A stretch of DNA of 9,558 bases from an uncultured Verrucomicrobiales bacterium (lineage in GTDB: Bacteria > Verrucomicrobiota > Verrucomicrobiae > Limisphaerales > CANJSG01). Shown here piece after piece: positions 1 through 6,850 of this stretch; positions within the stretch are counted from its first letter, which is position 1; every line of letters starts with the position of its first letter. The DNA lies in NCBI GenBank assembly GCA_946480965.1, contig CAMLMI010000166.1, forward strand, positions 1-9,558, given 5' to 3'. Position numbers and translations under genes: made by a program. The notes beneath the pieces are model-generated. The model ran no database searches, was not told where the DNA came from, and saw only the letters and a program-made list of their open reading frames with translations.

Positions 1-19
1 TCAGCCCGCACCCGATCCT

Positions 20-484
20 ATGTCCGACCGCATCAGGTTCGTTGGCGTCACAGCAGCCGACTTCGAAGAACTCGTGGCCCTCCGCATTGCGGCCATGCGC
101 GACAGCCTGGAAAGGGTGGGACGCTTCGATCCGGAGCGGGCCCGCGACCGTCTGCGAAAGTCGTTTTATCCCGAGCACACGGAACTCATCGTCTTCGATG
201 GACGTCGCATAGGCTTCTACACGCTCCGGCCCACTGCTGACGGCTTAGCTTTGGATCATCTTTATGTTCACCCGAGCTGCCAATCGCAGGGCATCGGTTC
301 CTTCGTGCTTCGTCGCCTTCTTTCCCGGGCTGATGCCCTCCAAATGCCAGTCCACCTTGGAGCGTTGCGGGACAGCCCATCGAACCGCTTCTACCAGCGC
401 CACGGCTTTACGCAGACAGCCGAGGACGAGTGGGACATCCACTACGTTCGAAAGCCTCAACCCAAGGAATCGGCAATCGACTAG
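20..484 (+). CDS. GNAT family N-acetyltransferase
   Basis: A 154-residue protein with the single-domain GNAT fold, predicted to transfer an acetyl group from acetyl-CoA to an amine; the substrate cannot be told from sequence. The core is clear. A beta strand reading LDHLYVHP (residues 78-85) leads into the acetyl-CoA pyrophosphate loop Q88-S-Q-G91-I-G93, the canonical Q/RxxGxG/A motif A. Motif B follows with NRFYQRHGF (122-130), including the usual Asn, Tyr and Gly-Phe. The length is normal for a stand-alone cytosolic GNAT. The ATG at 20 gives a natural N-terminus (MSDRIRFVGV), but no Shine-Dalgarno is visible in the 19 bases before it and the frame stays open to the window edge, so an upstream start cannot be excluded. 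The next gene begins 87 bp downstream on the same strand. Fold assignment is secure; the function beyond acyltransfer is not. Confidence 0.9.
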   Translation: MSDRIRFVGVTAADFEELVALRIAAMRDSLERVGRFDPERARDRLRKSFYPEHTELIVFDGRRIGFYTLRPTADGLALDHLYVHPSCQSQGIGSFVLRRLLSRADALQMPVHLGALRDSPSNRFYQRHGFTQTAEDEWDIHYVRKPQPKESAID

Positions 485-571
485 CCGGTCAGAGGCCGAG
501 CAGGGATCGGATCACACCGGATTGCAGTCACCCAGCACCGGGTTCTTTCTGCCAGGGGGCAAGCCATTGTC

Positions 572-853
572 ATGCAACACGTCCTCATCATCCACGAAGT
601 GGCCGACTACGAAGCCTGGAAGAAGGTCTTCGACCGCGCGGCCGGCATCCGCCGCGACGCCGGCGAACGCACCTACCAGGTGCTGCGCTACGAGGGTGAA
701 CCGAGGAAGATCGTCCACTTCTCGGCGTGGACCTCGCATTCGGCGGCGCGAGCCTTCTTCGAATCGCCCCGTCTGGTGGAGATCCGCAAAGAAGCCGGCG
801 TCAAAGCCCCGGACTTCATCTATCTAGAGGAACTGGAGTCGGGCGTGCTCTGA
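572..853 (+). CDS. ABM-like dimeric alpha/beta-barrel protein (antibiotic biosynthesis monooxygenase superfamily)
   Basis: A 93-residue protein with the pattern of a ferredoxin-like dimeric alpha/beta barrel. Strand 1 is HVLIIHEV (3-10), a helix starts DYEAWKKVF (12-20), a strand TYQVLRYEG (34-42) follows, then IVHFSAWTS (47-55), a helix SAARAFFESPRLVEIRKEAG (57-76) and a final strand around FIYLEELE (82-89). Small proteins of this type are usually annotated as antibiotic biosynthesis monooxygenase-like, but most have no proven monooxygenase activity, and no cofactor or catalytic residues can be named here. The ATG at 572 matches the expected N-terminus. A G-run (AGGGGGC) lies about a dozen bases upstream, a poor and distant ribosome binding site. 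It follows the GNAT gene by 87 bp on the same strand and could share its transcript, though no functional link is evident. It converges on the next gene, with 75 bp between the two stops and no convincing terminator there. Confidence 0.85.
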   Translation: MQHVLIIHEVADYEAWKKVFDRAAGIRRDAGERTYQVLRYEGEPRKIVHFSAWTSHSAARAFFESPRLVEIRKEAGVKAPDFIYLEELESGVL

Positions 854-928
854 AACGGAAATCAGCTACACACCATCGCCTCCGCTTATCGAGCAAACGG
901 CCGAGCGGAAGTAGATGCAACCTAGAGC

Positions 929-1702
929 CTATCGAGACGGCCCCACTGATCCCTGTTGCGGTAGCTGTTTGCCTAGCCCTCGTCGAAGGCCCCACAGATG
1001 ATCGATGGAGTTCTCAGCATCTCGGAAAAGCTTCACGATCAACCAATGCTCCGGGTAGCTCTTGAGAGCATCTGAGCCTCCCTTGCTTTGGGCATCGTCA
1101 TAGAAGCGCTTTGGATACCTCGATGAGGCCCAGTCGCGGTCTGCGGTTTTCCAGACCGGATAGTAAAAGAACCTCGTCACTCCCTCGACGATCTCAAGAA
1201 AGCGAAGTGATGGAGGAAAGGATTGATATTCAGAGATCATACGGATTGCCCCGATCAGCCCAAAAAGGTCATGCCCCAAGCCTTTCAGCGCCTTGCTGAT
1301 CTCTTGACGGCGCGATGGAGACAAATGATCAAAATGATCCAGATGCCGGCAGTCCTCATATTGACAGAGCCACATGCCCTTCAGGAACAGTTCGGTGCCC
1401 ATCTGAAAAACTGCATAAGGTAGATAGGCCTGCCAGAACACCGGGTGGGACTGACTCAAATCTGAAATCATAGTCGCGCCTCGCGCGGAACTCAGGACAT
1501 CCAACCCGTCTGACATCCAGCGAATCGGTTGAAATTCGTGGTCGATCAAGAAGCCGCTCTTGGGGTGTAACTCAAACGACCGATCCACTCCGGCCATTTG
1601 GTTGCACCAGTCCGCGTAGTCCTCTGCTTTCTTCTCGGCTGCTTCTTTCGCCAGCAGCTCAGCAATGCCGACCGGCACCTTCCCCGATTCTTTATCGTTC
1701 AT
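929..1702 (-). CDS. Hypothetical alpha-helical protein with Cys/His cluster, distantly HEPN-like
   Basis: A 257-residue soluble protein that I cannot assign to a named family. No signal peptide or clear membrane segment is visible, and an acidic/basic helix rich in Ala, Lys and Glu opens it (15-31). A helix with E..LKG character (QMGTELFLKGMWL, 100-112) and a later GLGHDLFGLIG (141-151) recall the two-helix core of HEPN nucleotide-toxin domains. However, the usual Rx4-6H RNase motif is not apparent; the closest match, R227 to H235, is too widely spaced. Between these helices lies C113-x4-C118-x-H120-xx-H123-xx-H126, which could bind a metal. An ATG at 1717 is also in frame. I prefer the ATG at 1702 because GGAGGAA sits six bases before it, and that sequence overlaps the upstream ATG. 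Row 1201-1260 of this gene is 29/60 G+C against about 70% in a row of pyc, which suggests horizontal acquisition. It lies just beyond the pyc terminator as a single gene. Confidence 0.7.
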   Translation of the reverse strand: MNDKESGKVPVGIAELLAKEAAEKKAEDYADWCNQMAGVDRSFELHPKSGFLIDHEFQPIRWMSDGLDVLSSARGATMISDLSQSHPVFWQAYLPYAVFQMGTELFLKGMWLCQYEDCRHLDHFDHLSPSRRQEISKALKGLGHDLFGLIGAIRMISEYQSFPPSLRFLEIVEGVTRFFYYPVWKTADRDWASSRYPKRFYDDAQSKGGSDALKSYPEHWLIVKLFRDAENSIDHLWGLRRGLGKQLPQQGSVGPSR

Positions 1703-1708
1703 GGCGTC

Positions 1709-1715
1709 TTCCTCC
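1709..1715 (-). promoter_or_regulatory. Shine-Dalgarno deciding the start of the orphan gene
   Basis: GGAGGAA on the minus strand, six bases before the ATG at 1702 and overlapping the in-frame ATG at 1717. The placement is ideal for initiation at 1702 and impossible for 1717, so the shorter 257-residue product is preferred over 262 residues. Confidence 0.7.
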
Positions 1716-1733
1716 ATGAACTCGACTGAAGCA

Positions 1734-1764
1734 AAAACGCCCGCTTGGGAAAAGCGGGCGTTTT
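1734..1764 (-). terminator. Rho-independent terminator of pyc
   Basis: A perfect 13-bp inverted repeat (AAAACGCCCGCTT and its complement) closes a five-base loop at 1747-1751. Read on the minus strand the stem ends in a run of five T, 49 bp beyond the pyc stop, which is the expected place for the pyc terminator. Read on the plus strand it ends in four T, so it could also stop plus-strand transcripts, but no plus-strand gene ends nearby. The stem ends 31 bp before the orphan gene start at 1702, so that gene needs either read-through or a promoter overlapping the hairpin; I see no clear one. Confidence 0.85.
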
Positions 1765-1812
1765 GTGCCTGTTAATCTTTCCGCCTCGTCACCTCGGCGG
1801 CTACGGGGCGGG

Positions 1813-4800
1813 TCACGCCCGAAGCTTCATCAGCAGATCCTTCGCCTCCACGGTTTCGCCGACGGCGGCGAGGATCTCGGCGACGACGCCGTCCACGGGG
1901 GAAGTGACGGTGGTCTGCATCTTCATCGCTTCCATCATCAGCAGCTTGTCGCCCTTGGCGATCTTCTGCCCGACGGTGACGGACACGCTGGCCACGAGGC
2001 CGGGGATCGGCGCGGGAACCTGGAGCGGATCGGCCAGGTCGGCCTTGGGCCGGGACTTGGTGGAGGGGGCGACCTTCTTGTCGGCGATGGTGGCTTCGCG
2101 GCCCATGCCGTTCAGCTCGTAGTTCACCGTGCGGCGGCCGTCCTTGTCGGGCTCGCTCACGCTGACGAGGCGGATGATGAGGGTCTTGCCTTCCTCGATG
2201 CCCACCGTGATCTCTTCGCCGAGGCGCAGGCCGTAGAAGAAGGCGTGCGTGGGCAGGACGCTGACGTTGCTGAACTCGCGCTGGTGCTTGGCGAAGTCCA
2301 GGAACACCTGCGGATACATCAGGAAGGAATAGACGTCGTCGTCGGTCGGCTCGCGGCGGAGCTTGTCGGCCAGCTCCTCACGGATCTTCTTGAAGTTCGC
2401 GGGCGTGGCGACGGCGCCGGGCACGACGCCCTTCTCGTAGTTCTTCCGGGCTTCGGCGGCGCGTTTGTCGCCAAGCACGACCTTCTGGATGTCGGCGGGC
2501 CAACCGCCCTCGGGCCAGCCGAGGCCGCCGCTGAGCATGTCGATGACGCTCTCGGGGAACGGCGTGGAACCGGGCTCCAGATTGACGACGTCGGACGCCT
2601 TGATGCCCTTGCTGAAGAGGAAGAGCGCCATGTCGCCCACGACCTTGCTGGACGGCGTCACCTTCACGATGTCGCCGAAGAGCTGGTTCACGTCGGCGTA
2701 GCCGCGCGCGATCTCGGGCCACCGGTGGGAAACGCCCATGCTGGCGGCCTGTTCCTTGAGGTTGGTGTATTGGCCGCCGGGCATCTCGTGGAGATAGACC
2801 TCGGCGCTGCCGGTCTTGGGCGCGGTGTCGAACGGCGTGTAGAGCTCGCGGACCTTTTCCCAGTAATCGGCGAATTCCTGGAGCGTGCCGGCGTCGAGCT
2901 TGGTGTCGCGCGGCGTGTTCTGGAGCGCCTCGGCGACGGAGTTGAGGTTCGGCTGCGAGGTGCTGCCGGACATCGAGGAGATGGCGAGATCGACGACATC
3001 CACGCCGGCCTCGCAGGCGTTGAGGATGGCCGAAGCCTGCACGCCGGCGGTGTCGTGGGTGTGGAAGTGGATCGGCAGCCCGATCTCCTCGCGCAGCGCC
3101 TTCACCAGCTTCTTCGCGGCGAAGGGACGGCAGAGGCCGGCCATGTCTTTGATCGCGAGGAAGTGCGCGCCCATCTTCTCCAGCTCCTTGGCGAGCTTGA
3201 TGTAGTATTTGAGCGAATACTTGTCGCGCTTCTCGTCGAGGATGTCGCCGGTGTAGCAGATGGCGGCCTCGCAGATCGCGTGCGTGTCCTGCACGGCGTC
3301 CATCGCCACGCGGAGGTTCGGCAGGTAGTTCAGCGAATCGAAGATGCGGAAGATGTCCATGCCCGACGCGGCGGCGTGCTTCACGAAGCCGGCCACGACG
3401 TTGTCGGGATAGTTCGAGTAGCCGACGGCGTTGGAGCCGCGGAAGAGCATCTGGAAGCAGATGTTCGGCACCTTCTCGCGGAGCTGGCGCAGGCGTTCCC
3501 ACGGGTCCTCGTTGAGGAAGCGCATCGCGGTGTCGAAGGTCGCGCCGCCCCACATCTCCAGGGAGAAGAGGCCGGTCTTGGCGTCGCCCAGGCGATGGGC
3601 CATGGCGTCGGCGCAGGCGAGCATGTCGTAGCTGCGGACGCGCGTGGCCATGAGCGACTGGTGGGCGTCGCGGAAGGTGGTGTCGGTGACGAGCAGTCGC
3701 TTCTGCTTGAGGGTCCACTCGGCGAACTTCTTGGGGCCGAGTTCCAGCAGGAGGTCACGGGTGCCCTTGGGCCGGGGCGTCGCCAGCGAAAATCTCGGCG
3801 CGGCGGGCTGCTCCAGCGCCTTGGCCGGCTTGTAGCCCTTGGCGTGCTTGTTGCCGTTGACGATGACGTCGCCGAGGAAGTTGAGCAGCTTGGTCGCGCG
3901 GTCTTTCCGGCCCTTGAACTTGAACAGCTCCGGCGTGGTGTCGATCAGCGTGGTGGTGGCCTGGCCGCTCTGGAACTCGGGATGCCGCACGACGTTCTCG
4001 AGGAACGGGATGTTCGTCTTCACGCCGCGGATGCGGAACTCGCGCAGCGCGCGGTCCATCCGGTCCATCGTGATCTCGTAGGTGCGGCCGCTGGCGATCA
4101 TCTTCACCAGCATGGAGTCGTAGAACGGCGTGATCACCGAGCCCGAGTAGCCCATGCCGCCATCGAGCCGGATGCCGAAACCGCCGGGCGAGCGGTAAGC
4201 CAGGATCTTGCCGTAGTCCGGCATGAACTTGTTCTCCGGGTCCTCCGTGGTGATGCGGCACTGGATGGCGTAGCCGTTGCGCGGGATCTCGTTCTGCGCG
4301 GGCATCCCGACTTCACGCGAAGTCAGGCTGTGGCCCTGCGCGATGAGGATCTGCGACCGCACGAGGTCGATGCCCGTGATCACCTCGGTGACGGTGTGCT
4401 CCACCTGGATGCGCGGGTTCATCTCGATGAAGAACCACTCGTGCCGGTCCAGGTCGTAGAGGAATTCGATCGTGCCCGCGTTGTCGTAGCGGATCTCGCG
4501 GGCGATGCGCGCCGCCGCGTCGCACAGTTCCTTGATGACGTTCTCCGGCAGGCCGAAGGACGGCGCGACTTCCACGACCTTCTGGTGGCGGCGCTGCACC
4601 GAGCAATCGCGCTCGTGGAGATGGATGACGTTGCCGTGCTGGTCGCCGAGGATCTGCACCTCGATGTGCTTTGCGCGCGGAATGTATTTCTCGAGGAAGA
4701 CGGCGGGATTGCCGAAGGCGCGTCCCGCTTCGCCCTGGGCCTCGTCGAGGAGCTGCGACAGTTCGCTCTCCTTCTTCACCACGCGCATCCCGCGTCCGCC

Positions 4801-5331
4801 GCCGCCGAAGGCCGCCTTGATGATGAGCGGGAAGCCGATCTGCTTGGCCGACTTCAAGGCCAGGTCGCGGTCCGCGATGGGATCATCCGTGCCGGGCAGC
4901 ACGGGAACCCCGATGCGCTGGGCCACGGCGCGGGCGGCGGTCTTGTCGCCCATCATGTCGAGCAACTCGGGCCGGGGACCGACGAAGACGATGCCGGCCT
5001 CGGCGCAGGCGCGGGCGAAGGCGGGGTTCTCACTGAGGAAACCGTAGCCCGGATGGATCGCGTCCACGCCCTTCTCCTTGGCCACGGCGACGATGCTCGG
5101 GATGTCGAGGTAGGCGGCGACGGGACCCTTGCCCGAGCCGACGAGGTAGGATTCGTCCGCCTTGAACCGGTGGATGCAGAACCGGTCCTCCTGCGCATAG
5201 ACGGCCACGGTGCGGAGCCCCAGCTCAGTGCCCGCGCGGAAGATGCGGACGGCGATTTCGGAGCGGTTCGCGGCCATCAGTTTCTTGAACTGGCGGGTCG
5301 CGGGCGTCGGGGCGGGGTGGTTTTTCGACAT
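1813..5331 (-). CDS. pyc: Pyruvate carboxylase, single-chain, biotin-dependent
   Basis: A complete 1172-residue pyruvate carboxylase of normal single-chain length. It carboxylates pyruvate to oxaloacetate using ATP and bicarbonate, an anaplerotic step feeding the TCA cycle and gluconeogenesis in the cytosol. The biotin carboxylase domain (about 15-465) shows GYGFLSENP (95-103), the ATP-grasp glycine loop GGGGRGM (176-182), ERDCSVQRRHQK (240-251) and EMNPRIQVEH (303-312) with catalytic-type R307. The carboxyltransferase domain (about 545-830) has TDTTFRDAHQS (549-559) with metal ligand D555, the carboxylatable K728 in IKDMAGL, and H757/H759 in HFHTHD. T892 in KVTPSSKVVGD matches the catalytic threonine of Rhizobium etli PC by consistent offset. 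The C-terminal biotinyl domain carries EAMKM with biotinyl K1137. Start ATG 5331 lacks a visible Shine-Dalgarno. The gene lies 108 bp downstream of the peptidase gene on the same strand and probably has its own promoter. All key residues are intact. Confidence 0.98.
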   Translation of the reverse strand: MSKNHPAPTPATRQFKKLMAANRSEIAVRIFRAGTELGLRTVAVYAQEDRFCIHRFKADESYLVGSGKGPVAAYLDIPSIVAVAKEKGVDAIHPGYGFLSENPAFARACAEAGIVFVGPRPELLDMMGDKTAARAVAQRIGVPVLPGTDDPIADRDLALKSAKQIGFPLIIKAAFGGGGRGMRVVKKESELSQLLDEAQGEAGRAFGNPAVFLEKYIPRAKHIEVQILGDQHGNVIHLHERDCSVQRRHQKVVEVAPSFGLPENVIKELCDAAARIAREIRYDNAGTIEFLYDLDRHEWFFIEMNPRIQVEHTVTEVITGIDLVRSQILIAQGHSLTSREVGMPAQNEIPRNGYAIQCRITTEDPENKFMPDYGKILAYRSPGGFGIRLDGGMGYSGSVITPFYDSMLVKMIASGRTYEITMDRMDRALREFRIRGVKTNIPFLENVVRHPEFQSGQATTTLIDTTPELFKFKGRKDRATKLLNFLGDVIVNGNKHAKGYKPAKALEQPAAPRFSLATPRPKGTRDLLLELGPKKFAEWTLKQKRLLVTDTTFRDAHQSLMATRVRSYDMLACADAMAHRLGDAKTGLFSLEMWGGATFDTAMRFLNEDPWERLRQLREKVPNICFQMLFRGSNAVGYSNYPDNVVAGFVKHAAASGMDIFRIFDSLNYLPNLRVAMDAVQDTHAICEAAICYTGDILDEKRDKYSLKYYIKLAKELEKMGAHFLAIKDMAGLCRPFAAKKLVKALREEIGLPIHFHTHDTAGVQASAILNACEAGVDVVDLAISSMSGSTSQPNLNSVAEALQNTPRDTKLDAGTLQEFADYWEKVRELYTPFDTAPKTGSAEVYLHEMPGGQYTNLKEQAASMGVSHRWPEIARGYADVNQLFGDIVKVTPSSKVVGDMALFLFSKGIKASDVVNLEPGSTPFPESVIDMLSGGLGWPEGGWPADIQKVVLGDKRAAEARKNYEKGVVPGAVATPANFKKIREELADKLRREPTDDDVYSFLMYPQVFLDFAKHQREFSNVSVLPTHAFFYGLRLGEEITVGIEEGKTLIIRLVSVSEPDKDGRRTVNYELNGMGREATIADKKVAPSTKSRPKADLADPLQVPAPIPGLVASVSVTVGQKIAKGDKLLMMEAMKMQTTVTSPVDGVVAEILAAVGETVEAKDLLMKLRA

Positions 5332-5344
5332 AAGCGCGGGGCGA

Positions 5345-5374
5345 TTGTTAAGGAAGACCCGGCGGCTTTGGCAA
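5345..5374 (-). promoter_or_regulatory. pyc: Possible pyc promoter
   Basis: On the minus strand, TTGCCA (5374-5369, five of six to TTGACA) is followed after 18 bases by TAACAA (5350-5345). A start point some 7 bases further on would leave almost no 5' leader before the pyc ATG, which fits the missing ribosome binding site. The -10 match is only moderate, and the assignment rests on position and sequence alone. Confidence 0.25.
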
Positions 5375-5400
5375 AGGAAAGAACGGACCCTGAATGGGCC
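5372..5400 (-). terminator. Weak candidate terminator of the peptidase gene
   Basis: On the minus strand, GGCCC and GGGTCC pair around a five-base ATTCA loop (5400-5385), with one bulged base. A T-rich tract, TTCTTTCCTTT, follows. It begins about 40 bp beyond the peptidase stop. The stem is only five pairs and the T tract is interrupted, so partial read-through into pyc is likely if it works at all. A second small hairpin (GCCGT/ACGGC, 5402-5416) lies between it and the stop. Confidence 0.25.
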
Positions 5401-5439
5401 GGCCGTGCGCCACGGCGACGGCGTCTTCCGAACTTTGTG

Positions 5440-6849
5440 TCACGGACCGGGAGGGCCGTTCTGCGACGGTGGTTTCACCGGAACGAGGGTCACTTCGCGG
5501 AGGTCCATCACCGCGACGCCGGGTTTGGTCAGGGCGCGGACGCTGAGGGTGTTGGTCCCGGCGGCAAGGGTCAGGGTATTGGTGCCGAAGCTGCGCGGGA
5601 TGAAGTTCGTGAAAGCGCCGGTGTCTTCGACGACGACCTCGACGCGGCTGCCGCCCACGGCGAACTCGACCGTGCTGCCGCCGCTGCCTTTGCCGCAGGC
5701 TTGGAGGATGGAGAGCGTGTAGGCTCCGGCCTTGTTGGCGACGAAGGTCCACGAGGCCCAGTCGTTGCGGTCGGTCCAATAGCCGAGGGTGTTCTTGTGC
5801 GGCTGGGGTTCGTAGCGCAGCCGGTTGCCGTGGACCTGGGCTTCGCTGGCTTGGAGCACGATCTCGCCGCCGGGCTTGGGCGCGGGCACGGCGATGCGGC
5901 CTTCGGCCTGCGCGTAGCTGGCAGCCAGGGCGTGGACGATGGGTTCGAGCCGGGCGTAGTAGTCCTCGGGTTTCAGCGTGGCTTTGGCGGCGCGGAGCTT
6001 TTCGATTTCGGATTCCAGCTGGCTGCGGCGGGATCGGAACTCGTCGCTCCACGCACGTTCCGTCGCGCTGGGCAGGAGGACGAAGCGGTTGGCCAAGGCT
6101 CCATCAACCGGCGCGTCGTTGCGGGCCTTTTTCACCACCCGCACGCCCTGGAACCAATCGCCTTCCACGCCGAGGCCGTCGCCGGAATCGTCGAGCAACG
6201 CGTGCTCGGTCGCGAGACGCCCCTCGGTCTTGTAGAACTCGGCGGTCCGGGCCGAGGCGAGGATGAAGGCTTCCAGCAGCGAGACTTGTCCGTCCTTGTC
6301 GAGATCGCCAACGGGCGAGGCGATGGCGTCGGCGAAGTGTTTGCCGAAGCGCGAATAGTTCGCCTCCGAACCGCTGCGCGTGGCGGTGAGCACGACGCGG
6401 TTGGGCGCGGCGAGGGGCTTGAGGAACGCGCCGCTGGCCGAGAAGCAGGCGACTACGGCGACGGGCCGGGTGAAGGGCTCGAGCTGCTGGACGAGGTTCG
6501 TGGCGGAGAGGTCGGGGCCGCGCAGGTTGAACTTGGCCTCGCCGGCCGCGAAGGTGCCGTGGCCGAGGAGGACCAGCCAGAGATCGGACGCGCCGTCCTT
6601 GGGCTCGGCCGCCAGGAGCGCGGACAATTCGGCGAGGTCATTGGTCGAATCGGTCTTGGTTCCCACCACGGAGATGCTGGCTCCGGCCCGGGCGGCGGCC
6701 TGGGTCCAGGTCTCGGACCAGGCGGCGAATGCGGTGCCGAAGGTGTCTTCGCCCGCCGCACCGACGGCGACGATCAGGCGGGGTGGATGAGCGGCGAAGA
6801 GCGGCGTGGCGCAGAGCAGCAGCGCGGCCGAAACGAGGGTCTTGAGCAT
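5440..6849 (-). CDS. Secreted clan-CD (caspase/legumain-like) cysteine peptidase with calcium loop and C-terminal beta-sandwich
   Basis: A 469-residue exported protein. Residues 1-19 form a signal peptide (MLKTLVSAALLLCATPLFA, then AHPP); the cysteine in it does not fit a lipobox. The peptidase-like domain (about 22-205) has a strand WLVLLGHG with H97 and a strand AVVACFSASG with C135. That 38-residue His-Cys spacing and HG/AC-x-SxSG context are typical of clan CD families C13/C14. Next comes a perfect EF-hand-type loop, D182-x-D184-x-D186-G-x-V-x-x-x-E193, then an acidic DDSGDGLG (220-227). A charged helical linker (about 262-318) leads to a beta-sandwich (about 328-458) containing GYWTDRNDWASWTF and CGKGSGGS, resembling carbohydrate-binding-like tails found on PVC-group sulfatases. 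The ATG lies one base after the upstream gene's stop, with AAAGGA ten bases before it, so translation is coupled. Peptidase activity, substrate and calcium dependence are inferred. It could instead be an inactive caspase-fold protein. Confidence 0.8.
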   Translation of the reverse strand: MLKTLVSAALLLCATPLFAAHPPRLIVAVGAAGEDTFGTAFAAWSETWTQAAARAGASISVVGTKTDSTNDLAELSALLAAEPKDGASDLWLVLLGHGTFAAGEAKFNLRGPDLSATNLVQQLEPFTRPVAVVACFSASGAFLKPLAAPNRVVLTATRSGSEANYSRFGKHFADAIASPVGDLDKDGQVSLLEAFILASARTAEFYKTEGRLATEHALLDDSGDGLGVEGDWFQGVRVVKKARNDAPVDGALANRFVLLPSATERAWSDEFRSRRSQLESEIEKLRAAKATLKPEDYYARLEPIVHALAASYAQAEGRIAVPAPKPGGEIVLQASEAQVHGNRLRYEPQPHKNTLGYWTDRNDWASWTFVANKAGAYTLSILQACGKGSGGSTVEFAVGGSRVEVVVEDTGAFTNFIPRSFGTNTLTLAAGTNTLSVRALTKPGVAVMDLREVTLVPVKPPSQNGPPGP

Positions 6850-6850
6850 G

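Noticed and set aside
881..909. Inverted repeat TCCGCT/AGCGGA between the convergent stops
   Set aside because: Only six pairs with a 17-base loop and no T run; too weak to call a terminator.
5440..6849. Lipoprotein signal for the caspase-like protein (Cys at residue 13)
   Set aside because: The residues before it are LLL, not a small residue at -1 as a lipobox requires, and a standard signal peptidase I site (LFA, AHPP) follows.
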